Assembly (NCBI GenBank): GCA_009843725.1
Contig: VYCX01000245.1
Coordinates: forward strand, 4,281 to 22,810
Origin: Boseongicola sp. SB0675_bin_26
GTDB taxonomy: Bacteria; Pseudomonadota; Alphaproteobacteria; Rhodobacterales; Rhodobacteraceae
Reading direction: 5' to 3'
DNA length: 18,530 bases
Part shown: piece after piece, positions 1 to 7,303 of the stretch
How positions within the stretch are numbered: position 1 is the stretch's first letter
Layout: each line of letters starts with the position of its first letter
Made by a program: the position numbers and the translations under genes
Notes under the pieces: generated by a model
What the model was told of the DNA's origin: nothing
The model's input: the letters and a program-made list of their open reading frames with translations, nothing else
Database searches by the model: none

Positions 1-1
1 G

Positions 2-505
2 CACAAGCACGGCGGTGTTTACGCCGATCTCGATACGATCTGCCGACATCCGATCGAGAACTGGAGCAGCGCACCGAAAGGCCTGATAATTGGTGTAGAG
101 AACTTGTCGGGAGTCCACTTCTGCCAGTGGGCATTCGCGTCTGTTTCTGAGCATCCCGTTCTGGAAGAGACGCTCAAGCTCTTGATAGCACGCGCAGAAC
201 GCGGAATTGACACGCAGCGGCCGCACTACGTTCACTACCACACCGGTCCTGCCCTTTGGTCGGATGCCATTCGGATCTATCTTGAGCTAGGCACTGCAGC
301 CGAAGCAGAGCAACGCGACATAGGTCAGCCCTTGGCCAAGGACATCTAGCAAGACACTGACTTATGGCGTGACACGGACATTGTACTGTTGCCAAACTTG
401 GCCTTCAACGGCGATCTTGTTGACCATCTCGCGGCGTCGGAGAGATGGCACGGAATTACAGGCTACGAATCGTGGACTGCCAAACGGTTCCTGGTTCAGC
501 GCTGA
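2..505 (+). pseudogene. GT32-type (DxD, OCH1-like) glycosyltransferase, 5'-partial and interrupted by an in-frame amber codon
   Basis: The window opens inside a reading frame whose first codon is at 2. It encodes HGGVYADLDT, the classic glycine-rich DxD block of Gly_transf_sug/GT32 enzymes (DxD at 26-34, binding the nucleotide-sugar metal ion). A later HYHTGPALWSDAI block resembles the conserved TGP motif of the same family. The frame stops at TAG 347-349. The same frame then stays open to TGA 503-505 and encodes LLPNLAFNG..VDH..........SW, which resembles the usual GT32 C-terminus. The simplest reading is one gene split by a point mutation into a shortened product. Alternatively the protein really ends at 349 and the downstream similarity is chance. 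The N-terminus lies outside the window. The likely role of the family is transfer of a sugar to a surface polysaccharide or glycan. The family call is firm; the pseudogene call is moderate. Confidence 0.7.
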
Positions 506-617
506 ACCGCCCTCTTCATCGCCGTCCGACGAAGAAATGTCGATGGGTCACCACTTCGACCGACTTGGCCGAAGACCTTAGTTCCCTAGCGGCCACGGCA
601 CTGCCGCCCAATCGACA

Positions 618-1895
618 TCATGCGTTTTGGAACACATCCTTTCGCGACGGACTGAAAGGCTCGATATCGTTCTGGTAGCTCGTTACTCCATCAATTGCCA
701 AGTCGGTGAGAACACGCCCCCAAAGCGGCGTGAACTTGAACCCCCGGCCAGATGCCATGCAAAACAGAGAGGCATTTTTCCAATAGCTCGTACTGCCCGG
801 ACCCATCGGAATTCTGCCAAGGACCATGTCACCATCCCCGTTCATTGAATAGTTGCATGCATCCTCCGAGCCAGCAAGGGCAATATCGGAACTAAAAGTG
901 TTCGGTTGGAACAGAGATCCCAATCGTTGCGTAATCGCATTGAGAATATCCTGATTCGGTGGCGTCATCAGGGCCGTTGCCACGTTATTGGTCGTGTTGT
1001 GCGTAAAATCTGCGGATACTTTCACCGCATAGGGGTACTGTGACACTACGTTGCTCGGTCCTTGGCCTGTTGGCTGAAACCCATAGTAGAGGCCATTGTC
1101 CGCGCTCCCAAATTCATACCAAACCGGCAGCGCGTTCCTGTAAGTTGGAGCCGTGTTGTAGTACCCTAGGGTCATCGTCCTGATCGACCAGCTGCTCGCA
1201 GCCTGAAGCCCGAAATACTTCAACGTATCATTCAGCCAAATGCCAGGAGCAAGAATGAGGAACTGTGCTTCAATTTGAGTCCCATCGTCGAGAGTAACCG
1301 TATAAGGAGGGCCCCCGGCTCCAGGCTTTATAGACATGGCTTTGGAGTTGGTGATGAAGTTCACGCCGTTATCCCGAGCCAATCCCTCGAACGCCTTGAA
1401 AGAGGGTTGGACGAGAATCGTGGCACCCATATTCTGCCGGAGTCCGACATAGTTTGGCGGCATTCCATCTGGATTGAACATGGGAAATGCATTGCTGATT
1501 TCGTTCGGAGAGTTCAGACGATCATAAGGAATGCCAAGGTTGTCCATCGTGTCCGCAATGTCCTGCAATTTGCCCTCGAATGTCCCTGAATTCGGAAATC
1601 CGAAAAACAGCATCGGATGCTCGGCCAGTATCTGATTCCCGGTATACGACTCCATTTCGTGCCACATCGCGTATGCCGATTCGACAAGCCGGGCCCTTTC
1701 TTTCGGGGCATACAAGACACGATACATCCGCTCGTAGCCCTTCGAACTGTTATTTCCGTTGTCCAAATCGTACTGATCCACCAGAGTGACGCTATAGTTC
1801 TTCCCTTGAGTGTCCCTCCGGCAGGACGCGTGATAGGCCGCCGAGAGGCCAATGGTACCGCCGCCAATGACAATTACATCCTGTTGCACGGCCAT
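618..1895 (-). CDS. FAD-dependent amine oxidase, MSOX/N-methyltryptophan oxidase-like (DAO superfamily)
   Basis: The 425-residue protein begins with a Rossmann dinucleotide-binding fold (VIGGGTIGLSAAYH, glycines 11-16) and an acidic residue ending beta-2 (D40) for the FAD ribose. The segment SSKGYERMYR (50-59) aligns with the flavin and substrate arginines of monomeric sarcosine oxidase (R49 and R52 there). C347 in ACNYS sits where MSOX attaches FAD covalently (C315). K387 in SGRGFKFTP matches the substrate-carboxylate lysine (K348). A lysine in YAVKVSAD may match the oxygen-activating K265. The family oxidises secondary or tertiary amino acids, or glycated ones, to an imine and releases H2O2. 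At 425 residues it is longer than the usual 370-390, with Asn/Gly-rich inserts. The ATG is supported by an AAGGGAG ribosome binding site 8 bases upstream. It has no operon partner in the window. Substrate is unknown; the fold assignment is firm. Confidence 0.85.
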   Translation of the reverse strand: MAVQQDVIVIGGGTIGLSAAYHASCRRDTQGKNYSVTLVDQYDLDNGNNSSKGYERMYRVLYAPKERARLVESAYAMWHEMESYTGNQILAEHPMLFFGFPNSGTFEGKLQDIADTMDNLGIPYDRLNSPNEISNAFPMFNPDGMPPNYVGLRQNMGATILVQPSFKAFEGLARDNGVNFITNSKAMSIKPGAGGPPYTVTLDDGTQIEAQFLILAPGIWLNDTLKYFGLQAASSWSIRTMTLGYYNTAPTYRNALPVWYEFGSADNGLYYGFQPTGQGPSNVVSQYPYAVKVSADFTHNTTNNVATALMTPPNQDILNAITQRLGSLFQPNTFSSDIALAGSEDACNYSMNGDGDMVLGRIPMGPGSTSYWKNASLFCMASGRGFKFTPLWGRVLTDLAIDGVTSYQNDIEPFSPSRKDVFQNA

Positions 1896-2724
1896 GATAC
1901 TTCTCCCTTCCGTAACGATCCTTGAATTTCAAACCAAGCGATAACTTACCGGCCACGTACTCACGTCCAAAAATCTATAATGGTTGCTTCGATTTCCAGA
2001 AACACGCGCAAGCAAGTCGTATTCTCATTTTACTACCATAAATCAATTGCACTATCAATAGATATCTTTGTTTTCGAGAAATTGATCTCATCTTTCCAAG
2101 TCAGAATCGGTGCCAACGGACGCTGTTGGCTTTCCTTGGCCACAGTTTCTCAAGTATGGCTTGTCGCAGCATCAGATGTTTATGGCGCTCTTGAAGCGAC
2201 ACTTCAGATCGTCAGTCCGAGCTGCTTCTCTGGAAGGCCAATAGAGCCTGTACTTAACGACAATCAATCGGTGTATCCGTTCATTATCATTGGTACAAGC
2301 ACTTTCTGCGACGACCTGTTGCAGCTTGAGCGGAAGTTCTTGAGTCGCATCCCACAAGCCCAAAAAAGGTGAACATGCCCTCACCAAGGATCCAGTCCTT
2401 CAACCAAAAGCGAAGCGCATTTCGCACATAGGTGGTCGAATTTGCCGCAGCAGCCTGGCGGGCAAGGCCGTACAATCAGCTACTTCGAATTCAGCTTGCG
2501 GAGAATGACAAGTGGCCAGCCAAATCAAGCAAAAGCAAGATTGTGACGTCGATCATCAAAAGCCTTTATTTCAACCGGAACTGGGTCGGTTTGGCCTGGC
2601 GAACTGCTGCTCACGTTGTTGATGGATCCGCAAGAAAGACAAAAGTCATGACACGTCAACGCTAAGGCCCGAAAGTCGGAATTCCTCCGCGGGCGAATTC
2701 GATGGAAACACCAATTTCCAGCAT
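1896..2724. other. 829-base interval without a convincing gene, AT-rich in its left part
   Basis: The stretch lies between the starts of the amine oxidase (leftward) and the stop of the GT4 gene (also leftward). A plus-strand frame at 1980-2372 could encode 130 residues. It has no ribosome binding site, its composition is unlike its neighbours and no motif is recognisable. Short frames on the other strand (2172-2387, 2287-2475, 2525-2728) are equally featureless. I see no hairpin terminator, inverted-repeat ends or transposase motif. It may hold the oxidase leader and decayed accessory DNA. Confidence 0.4.
2030..2058 (-). promoter_or_regulatory. Possible promoter of the amine oxidase gene
   Basis: On the minus strand TTGATA (2058-2053) is followed after 17 bases by TAGTAA (2035-2030), inside the most AT-rich part of the window (line 2041-2100 is about 30% GC). 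It points at the oxidase start 135 bases downstream. The -35 matches the sigma-70 consensus at 5 of 6 positions and the -10 is weak. AT-rich DNA gives such matches by chance. Confidence 0.25.
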
Positions 2725-4545
2725 TCAATGGACCGGATCGGTGGGCATTGGTTCAGACCCGATTGTGTCAGGCATGGCGTCGACTACGTCATATTTCATC
2801 AACCACACGCAGGCTGAAAGAAGCTCGGCCCGACTCAACCTAGGAAACCGCTCACTGAGATCTTGTACACTGATTTCCCTGTCCATGAGGACATCAACGA
2901 GGTATTTCATGTCCTCGGGATCGGCGCGTGTGCACTGCGGGTGGCCGCACATTGGCTGTTGCAGCAACAGGTCCAGGAGGTCGCGGGCGTCGCTGCGTGC
3001 AATCGACAGCCGCGTTGTCAAAGACAAGGTCCTAGTGGGATATCCTCCGAACATTTTCAGCGGATCGCCATGATCCGGTCGAATCGGCTCAGTCAATCCT
3101 GTCCTGACTATAGTCCCCGATCTCAACGATCTAATTGCATTCAATTCGTCGAACGTGTCCCTATACTGCGTCAGTACCACCTGCCAAGCGTAGTTCTGCA
3201 CTGCGCGTGCCCTGCTCTTGACGGACATCTGCTTTCTCAAGGTATGATTGCGAGCCAAGGCTACGATTGCCTCGCTACATTTCCGAACGTCAACGTAGGT
3301 CAGTTGCGCAACACTGTGCAGGTAACCTGATTCGGACATCAGATTGCTGCAATACCGGTTGCTCAATTCGGCACCGAGACCGAACGATGAATCTGGAAAG
3401 CCGGTGGGAATCCGCAGCCCTGTCTCTCCGTGAACCACCGTTTCCTTGTAGCCGTTCCAGTCGCTGACGATACTTGGCAGCGATGCCGCCATCGCCTCGA
3501 TCGGGGTCAATCCAAAGCTCTCTTGAATGTTGTCAGAAAGGGACAAGAAAACATCCGCCGCCTGCCAGCTGGCTTGGCAAAGGGCGGGGTCTTTCCCGTC
3601 GACCCAATGCACGTTGACTGAGGGTGCGTAGATGCGAGCCGAGTTGACGATTTCCTGTCTGGCAGCCTTGGCCGGCAAGAACGTACCTACCATGACGACA
3701 TGAAGCTTCGGGTCGCCGACCATCTCGCGCTGCGCGCGCTCGACCGACAAGAACAGCGGCACGGGATGCGCTTTGGTAGCGGGGTCGATGCGTCCGAACG
3801 AGAGCAAGACAATGTCATCTTCACCGATACCGCGGGCCTTGCGAAAGGAACTGGCCGTAGCTTGCCGTTCATTGGTGGCATCGAAATGATCGCAATGTAC
3901 GCCAAGCGGAATGACCGGAAGCTGCACCGGCGGCCGCGGCGCCTGGATGCCGCGGCTGTCCAGATAGCTCAGGTAGCTCTCGAACAATGTCTCGATGGCC
4001 GACTTTACCGAATGCGACGTGCAAATCAGGGCGTCCCAAGGCTGGAGCGGATCGAACAGATAGCGGCACAATGATGGAGTTGCTTGCAGGGTTGCAACTG
4101 TGTGATTGACACCAACAATTGAATAGGCGTCATCGGATCGAGCGCGCCGAGCCCAAGCTTGATCAGTCAGTATCGGGCCGGGCGAATAGAACGTTCCATA
4201 TCTGGCCAGCGCGACCTGATCGGAAAGCGCGACAGTATTGGCCGTCGGCAACGAGTCTTGAAACTGTGCCATTGCAAAGTGGAGCGGATGGAGATCGGCT
4301 TCTGACGTGACCGCCAGCGCATAGCCGTCCTTGTCAGCGTAGCGGCACAGAGCCTCCAGAAGGCCTGCTCCCGCCGAGCGACGACCAAACTTCATGTCGT
4401 CCACTGCGACATACGCTTCCGGAAACGCGGCGATTGCACAGCGTAAATCCAGTCGCTCCATCGTTGGAGAAGCTGCTGTTTCCTTGACTTCAGAATCCAA
4501 GATCCGACCCTCCCAAGCGATTTCAATCAGACCAAAGCCTCGCAC
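2725..4545 (-). CDS. GT4-type (group 1, GT-B) glycosyltransferase with unassigned C-terminal domain
   Basis: The protein has 606 residues if the GTG at 4545 is used, or 578 from ATG 4461 (MERLDLR). Residues about 40-240 form the divergent acceptor half. Residues about 245-460 carry the Glycos_transf_1 half: LLSFGRIDPATKAHP (248-261), the GT4 nucleotide-sugar loop, then DVFLSLSDNIQESFGLTPIEAMAA with the EX7E pair E342/E350, and SDWNGYKETV. The family is a cytoplasmic or membrane-associated retaining transferase. Residues about 495-606 form an extra domain with a CGHPQC pair (C533/C538) and an amphipathic helical part (LVDVLMDREISV..LSERFPRLSRAELLSACVWLM) resembling a winged-helix or small adaptor. 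Neither candidate start has a good ribosome binding site. The frame is open upstream to a stop at 4587-4585, so the true N-terminus is uncertain. It stands alone, divergent from the UPF0317 gene. Donor and acceptor are unknown. Confidence 0.85.
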   Translation of the reverse strand: MRGFGLIEIAWEGRILDSEVKETAASPTMERLDLRCAIAAFPEAYVAVDDMKFGRRSAGAGLLEALCRYADKDGYALAVTSEADLHPLHFAMAQFQDSLPTANTVALSDQVALARYGTFYSPGPILTDQAWARRARSDDAYSIVGVNHTVATLQATPSLCRYLFDPLQPWDALICTSHSVKSAIETLFESYLSYLDSRGIQAPRPPVQLPVIPLGVHCDHFDATNERQATASSFRKARGIGEDDIVLLSFGRIDPATKAHPVPLFLSVERAQREMVGDPKLHVVMVGTFLPAKAARQEIVNSARIYAPSVNVHWVDGKDPALCQASWQAADVFLSLSDNIQESFGLTPIEAMAASLPSIVSDWNGYKETVVHGETGLRIPTGFPDSSFGLGAELSNRYCSNLMSESGYLHSVAQLTYVDVRKCSEAIVALARNHTLRKQMSVKSRARAVQNYAWQVVLTQYRDTFDELNAIRSLRSGTIVRTGLTEPIRPDHGDPLKMFGGYPTRTLSLTTRLSIARSDARDLLDLLLQQPMCGHPQCTRADPEDMKYLVDVLMDREISVQDLSERFPRLSRAELLSACVWLMKYDVVDAMPDTIGSEPMPTDPVH

Positions 4546-4631
4546 GAATATGAAGTCAGGCCAAAGGGCTAGCTCTTCGGACGGCTATCGTCAGGTATGC
4601 ATTTGGCGTGAAGACCTAGTCTCACCCGTGA

Positions 4632-4655
4632 TTACGGTGTATACTGATCATTAAT
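4632..4655. promoter_or_regulatory. Candidate MarR-type operator and -10 region between the GT4 and UPF0317 genes (site D)
   Basis: GGTGTATACT (4636-4645) matches the consensus GGNGTATRCT found in the other promoter regions, with A/T flanks (TTAC before, GATCATTAATTA after). TATACT (4640-4645) could be the -10 for the rightward gene starting at 4730, but no good -35 is visible 16-18 bases upstream (AGTCTC). The GTATAC core is itself a perfect 6-base palindrome. Confidence 0.4.
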
Positions 4656-4729
4656 TAGCACATTCCACGCTCCGAACAAGTGCACAAGGCAAGTTCGAGC
4701 ATTTCCTGCAGGATTAATTGGATCCCTAC

Positions 4730-5515
4730 ATGACTGGCGAATCAGTCAAGAACATCCGCGATCATGTCCGGAACGGCGTACTGTCGGGCCATACTGCTGG
4801 CCTCTGCCAGGGACTGCTTCAAGCAAATGTGGTCATAGTCCCGAAGATCTATGCCAGCTCGTTCAATGCCTATTGCAGGAAAAACCCCACGCCCTGCCCA
4901 CTTATCGATGTAGGTGATGCCGGTGATCCGATGTTGAAGAGGCTCGGAGCCGATATCGACATCCGCACCGACGTACCAAGCTACAACGTTTATCGAAACG
5001 GTCAGTTGACCGTCTCTCCAACGGACATCTTGGCCTATTGGACCGAAGACTTGGTGTCCTTCGCACTCGGTTGCTCGTTTACGCTCGAGCGAGCTTTGAT
5101 GGCATCGGGGGTGCCGATGCGGCATATTGAGGAACAGAAGACAGTGCCAATGTTCCGCACAGGAATCGAGACCGTGCCTGAGAATATGTTCTCCGCGAAG
5201 CTAGTCGTCAGCATGCGGCCGATCCCAAGGCGGAAAGTGGACACGGTCATGGAGTTGTGTCGGAACTACCCGTTTGCTCATGGCCCGCCGCTTCATGTCG
5301 GCTACCCCGGAGACATAGGAGTCTGCAATCTGAACCAGCCTGACTGGGGCGACGCTGTGGAAGTCGGTGACTGCGAGACCGCGGCCTTCTGGGCGTGCGG
5401 AGTGACGACCCAGGCTGCTCTCGAAACTGCGCGGCTGCCGATCGCGATCACGCATCGGCCAGGCGCCATGCTCATTACCGACATTCCTGAGCAAGAAGCC
5501 CGACTGATGGCGTGA
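4730..5515 (+). CDS. UPF0317/DUF1445 family protein, putative hydro-lyase (D-glutamate cyclase-like)
   Basis: The 261-residue protein carries the family blocks in order: HTAGLCQGLLQANVVIVPK near the N-terminus, NPTPCPLIDV, DIRTDVPSYNVYRNG, FALGCSFTLERALMASGVP, RHIEE, VPMFRT, LVVSMRPIP, then HVGYPGDIGVCNLNQPDWGD and WACGVTTQ. Length is normal for the family (about 260-280). Members are annotated as putative hydro-lyases, and the mammalian relative DGLUCY cyclises D-glutamate to 5-oxo-D-proline; the bacterial reaction is mostly unproven. ATG 4730 is chosen because relatives begin shortly before the SGHTAGL block. A TTG at 4718, closer to the purine-rich AGGA at 4709-4713, would add four residues. 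It lies 116 bases upstream of a TRAP transporter on the same strand, so a carboxylated substrate brought in by that transporter is a reasonable inference. Family call firm, reaction uncertain. Confidence 0.9.
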   Translation: MTGESVKNIRDHVRNGVLSGHTAGLCQGLLQANVVIVPKIYASSFNAYCRKNPTPCPLIDVGDAGDPMLKRLGADIDIRTDVPSYNVYRNGQLTVSPTDILAYWTEDLVSFALGCSFTLERALMASGVPMRHIEEQKTVPMFRTGIETVPENMFSAKLVVSMRPIPRRKVDTVMELCRNYPFAHGPPLHVGYPGDIGVCNLNQPDWGDAVEVGDCETAAFWACGVTTQAALETARLPIAITHRPGAMLITDIPEQEARLMA

Positions 5516-5537
5516 TCAGCAACACGATACCTCAAGC

Positions 5538-5568
5538 TTGATTTGCGCATTTTAGGGCGTATGCTTCG
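5538..5568 (+). promoter_or_regulatory. Promoter of the TRAP operon with overlapping candidate operator (site C)
   Basis: TTGATT (5538-5543), 16 bases, TATGCT (5560-5565) forms a plausible sigma-70 promoter about 60 bases before the TRAP binding-protein ATG. The -10 lies inside GGGCGTATGCTTC, a match to the motif shared with the other promoter regions. Aligned with the promoter of the molybdenum hydroxylase operon, 20 of 28 positions are identical, which suggests common regulation. Confidence 0.5.
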
Positions 5569-5631
5569 TTTCTATTCGCAATCACATGTCGCCCGGGCCA
5601 CGCGGCCTTGGCCAACGGAAAGGAATGCAAA

Positions 5632-6693
5632 ATGAGATCAAATCAGAAGAGCGCGTCCGCGTTCTCGGCAATCGTTCTGGCAACCGGCATTGCCGGCGTG
5701 GCCCTGGCATCCGACCTGCCGGCGACGGAATTCAACTATGTCGGGACTTGGGGAGCACTTTCTCTGTTCAACAAGGTCGAGCGTCCCTTCTGGGAGGAGG
5801 CCGTTCCCGAACGATCCGGAGGAGCGATCTCGGTGAAAGTTCAACCGTTCACCGAAATGGGACTGAAGGGCGGCGAGATACTGAGGCTTCTTCGCAACGG
5901 CGTTCTGGACATGAGCGCTACGCTCCTCTCCTATGTCGGCGGCGAAGTGCCCGAGGCGGAAGCCATTGACCTGGCTGGGATCACCCGCAATATCGATGAC
6001 GCACACAAGATTTCGGATGCCTACAAGCCCGTTCTCGCGGAGGTGTTCGAGGAACGCTACGGCGTGAAGCTTCTAGCCATCATCCCCTACCACGCCCAGA
6101 TCGCCTATTGCCGTCAGCCCATCGCCAGCATTGAAGATTTCGACGGGCTGAAGGTACGTGCGTCAGGCAGGTCCCAGGGCGACATGATCGAGGCACTTGG
6201 CGGAATCCCTGTTGGCATGGCGTTCGGCGAAGTCGTGCCGGCGCTCGAGAAAGGCGTCGTGGACTGCGCGATCACCGGAGCGCTCAGCGGAAACCTCGCC
6301 AAATGGCACCAAACCACCACGCATCTCTATCCTTTGCCGATCAGCTGGGCGATCACTTTCGTCGCCGCAAACGGCGACTTCTGGAACGGTCTTGATCCGG
6401 CCGTTCAGGCATTCCTGGAAACCGAGATTGGCGCCTGGGAGGATTCGGCCTGGGAATCCGGACGGTCCGAAACCAATGACGGCATCTCCTGCAACACTGG
6501 AGGCGCCTGCGTTGACGGCAATGTCGCGTCGATGACCTTGATCCCGGTTCAGGACAGCGACTACGACAGGATTCGCGAGATCATGGCGGACGTGGTCGTG
6601 CCTCGCTGGGCCGCTCGCTGCGGTGCGGATTGTGCCGACCGTTGGAACAGGACCGCCGGTGAAGTTGTCGGCCTGAGTGCGCCGACAAACTGA
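5632..6693 (+). CDS. TRAP transporter substrate-binding protein, DctP family
   Basis: The 353-residue protein starts with a Sec signal peptide (basic MRSNQK, hydrophobic AIVLATGIAGVA, cleavage probably after ALA at residue 26) and is therefore periplasmic. The mature part has the DctP pattern: FNKVERPFWEEAVPERSGG, a GGEILRLLRNGVLDM segment, then FDGLKVRASGR with R176 at the position that usually clamps the substrate carboxylate. MAFGEVVPALEKGVVDCAITG follows. The ATG is fixed by AGGA 8 to 11 bases upstream. The mature protein has six cysteines, including SCNTGGAC and RCGADC near the C-terminus, unusual for the family and perhaps forming disulfides. It is the first gene of the TRAP operon; the small permease starts inside its last codons. 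The ligand is probably an organic acid, identity unknown. Confidence 0.9.
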   Translation: MRSNQKSASAFSAIVLATGIAGVALASDLPATEFNYVGTWGALSLFNKVERPFWEEAVPERSGGAISVKVQPFTEMGLKGGEILRLLRNGVLDMSATLLSYVGGEVPEAEAIDLAGITRNIDDAHKISDAYKPVLAEVFEERYGVKLLAIIPYHAQIAYCRQPIASIEDFDGLKVRASGRSQGDMIEALGGIPVGMAFGEVVPALEKGVVDCAITGALSGNLAKWHQTTTHLYPLPISWAITFVAANGDFWNGLDPAVQAFLETEIGAWEDSAWESGRSETNDGISCNTGGACVDGNVASMTLIPVQDSDYDRIREIMADVVVPRWAARCGADCADRWNRTAGEVVGLSAPTN

Positions 6694-7303
6694 TTTCGCC
6701 GTGACGCCGTTACAGCTAAGGCTCCTGACTGTCAGCAGGACACTGGTCCGCATCGCCGTGTGGGCCAGTGGTCTCATGATCTTTGCCGTTGCCCTGCTGA
6801 TCGGCGCCGAAGTCCTGCTCAGGAAGTTTGCCGGCATCTCGACAGGCGGAGCCGACGAGCTGTCAGGATACGCGCTCGCGATAAGCTCGAGCTGGGCGTT
6901 TGGCTTCGCGTTGCTCCGGCGTGCCCATGTGCGCGTGGACGCGTTCCATACATGGATGGGCACACGGACGCGTGCCTATCTTGACTGCCTTGGCATGCTG
7001 TGCCTGGCGACGTACGGAACGGTGCTGGCCTACTTCTGTGCCAGCGTGCTCCTCGACACGATCGAGCTGCGCGCGACATCGAACACGACACTGGGCGTTC
7101 CCCTCTGGATTCCACAGACGTTGTGGCTCGCCGGGCTCGTGCTCTTCGCGGCAGTCGGCATGCTGCTCTTCGGTCTGAGCCTCGTCATGCTGGTGCGACG
7201 CGAGTTCGATAAAGTGCAGACTCTTGTCGGCAGCCGCACTGTCAATGACGAAATCGCCGACGAGACTGAGCCATCCGCCGCCCAGCCAGGTGAGGTGCGA
7301 TGA
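6677..7303 (+). CDS. TRAP transporter small permease, DctQ family
   Basis: The 208-residue membrane protein has four hydrophobic segments, roughly residues 25-47, 62-82, 99-121 and 143-171, as expected for DctQ. The family hallmarks are visible: a LLRKFAGISTGGADELSGYALAISSSWAFGFA segment and the following RRAHVRVD. It pairs with the large permease to form the sodium-coupled channel fed by the periplasmic binding protein. GTG 6677 overlaps the end of the binding-protein gene by 17 bases. GTG 6701 is a second in-frame start eight codons in, and neither has a strong ribosome binding site, so initiation may rely on coupling. The C-terminal 35 residues are hydrophilic and acidic, likely a cytoplasmic tail. 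Confidence 0.88.
   Translation: MRRQTDFAVTPLQLRLLTVSRTLVRIAVWASGLMIFAVALLIGAEVLLRKFAGISTGGADELSGYALAISSSWAFGFALLRRAHVRVDAFHTWMGTRTRAYLDCLGMLCLATYGTVLAYFCASVLLDTIELRATSNTTLGVPLWIPQTLWLAGLVLFAAVGMLLFGLSLVMLVRREFDKVQTLVGSRTVNDEIADETEPSAAQPGEVR

Noticed and set aside
1980..2372. 130-residue hypothetical protein
   Set aside because: No ribosome binding site, no motif, atypical composition; kept only as a remark on the gap.
1896..2724. Insertion sequence or transposase remnant
   Set aside because: I looked for transposase motifs and terminal inverted repeats and found none that could be supported.
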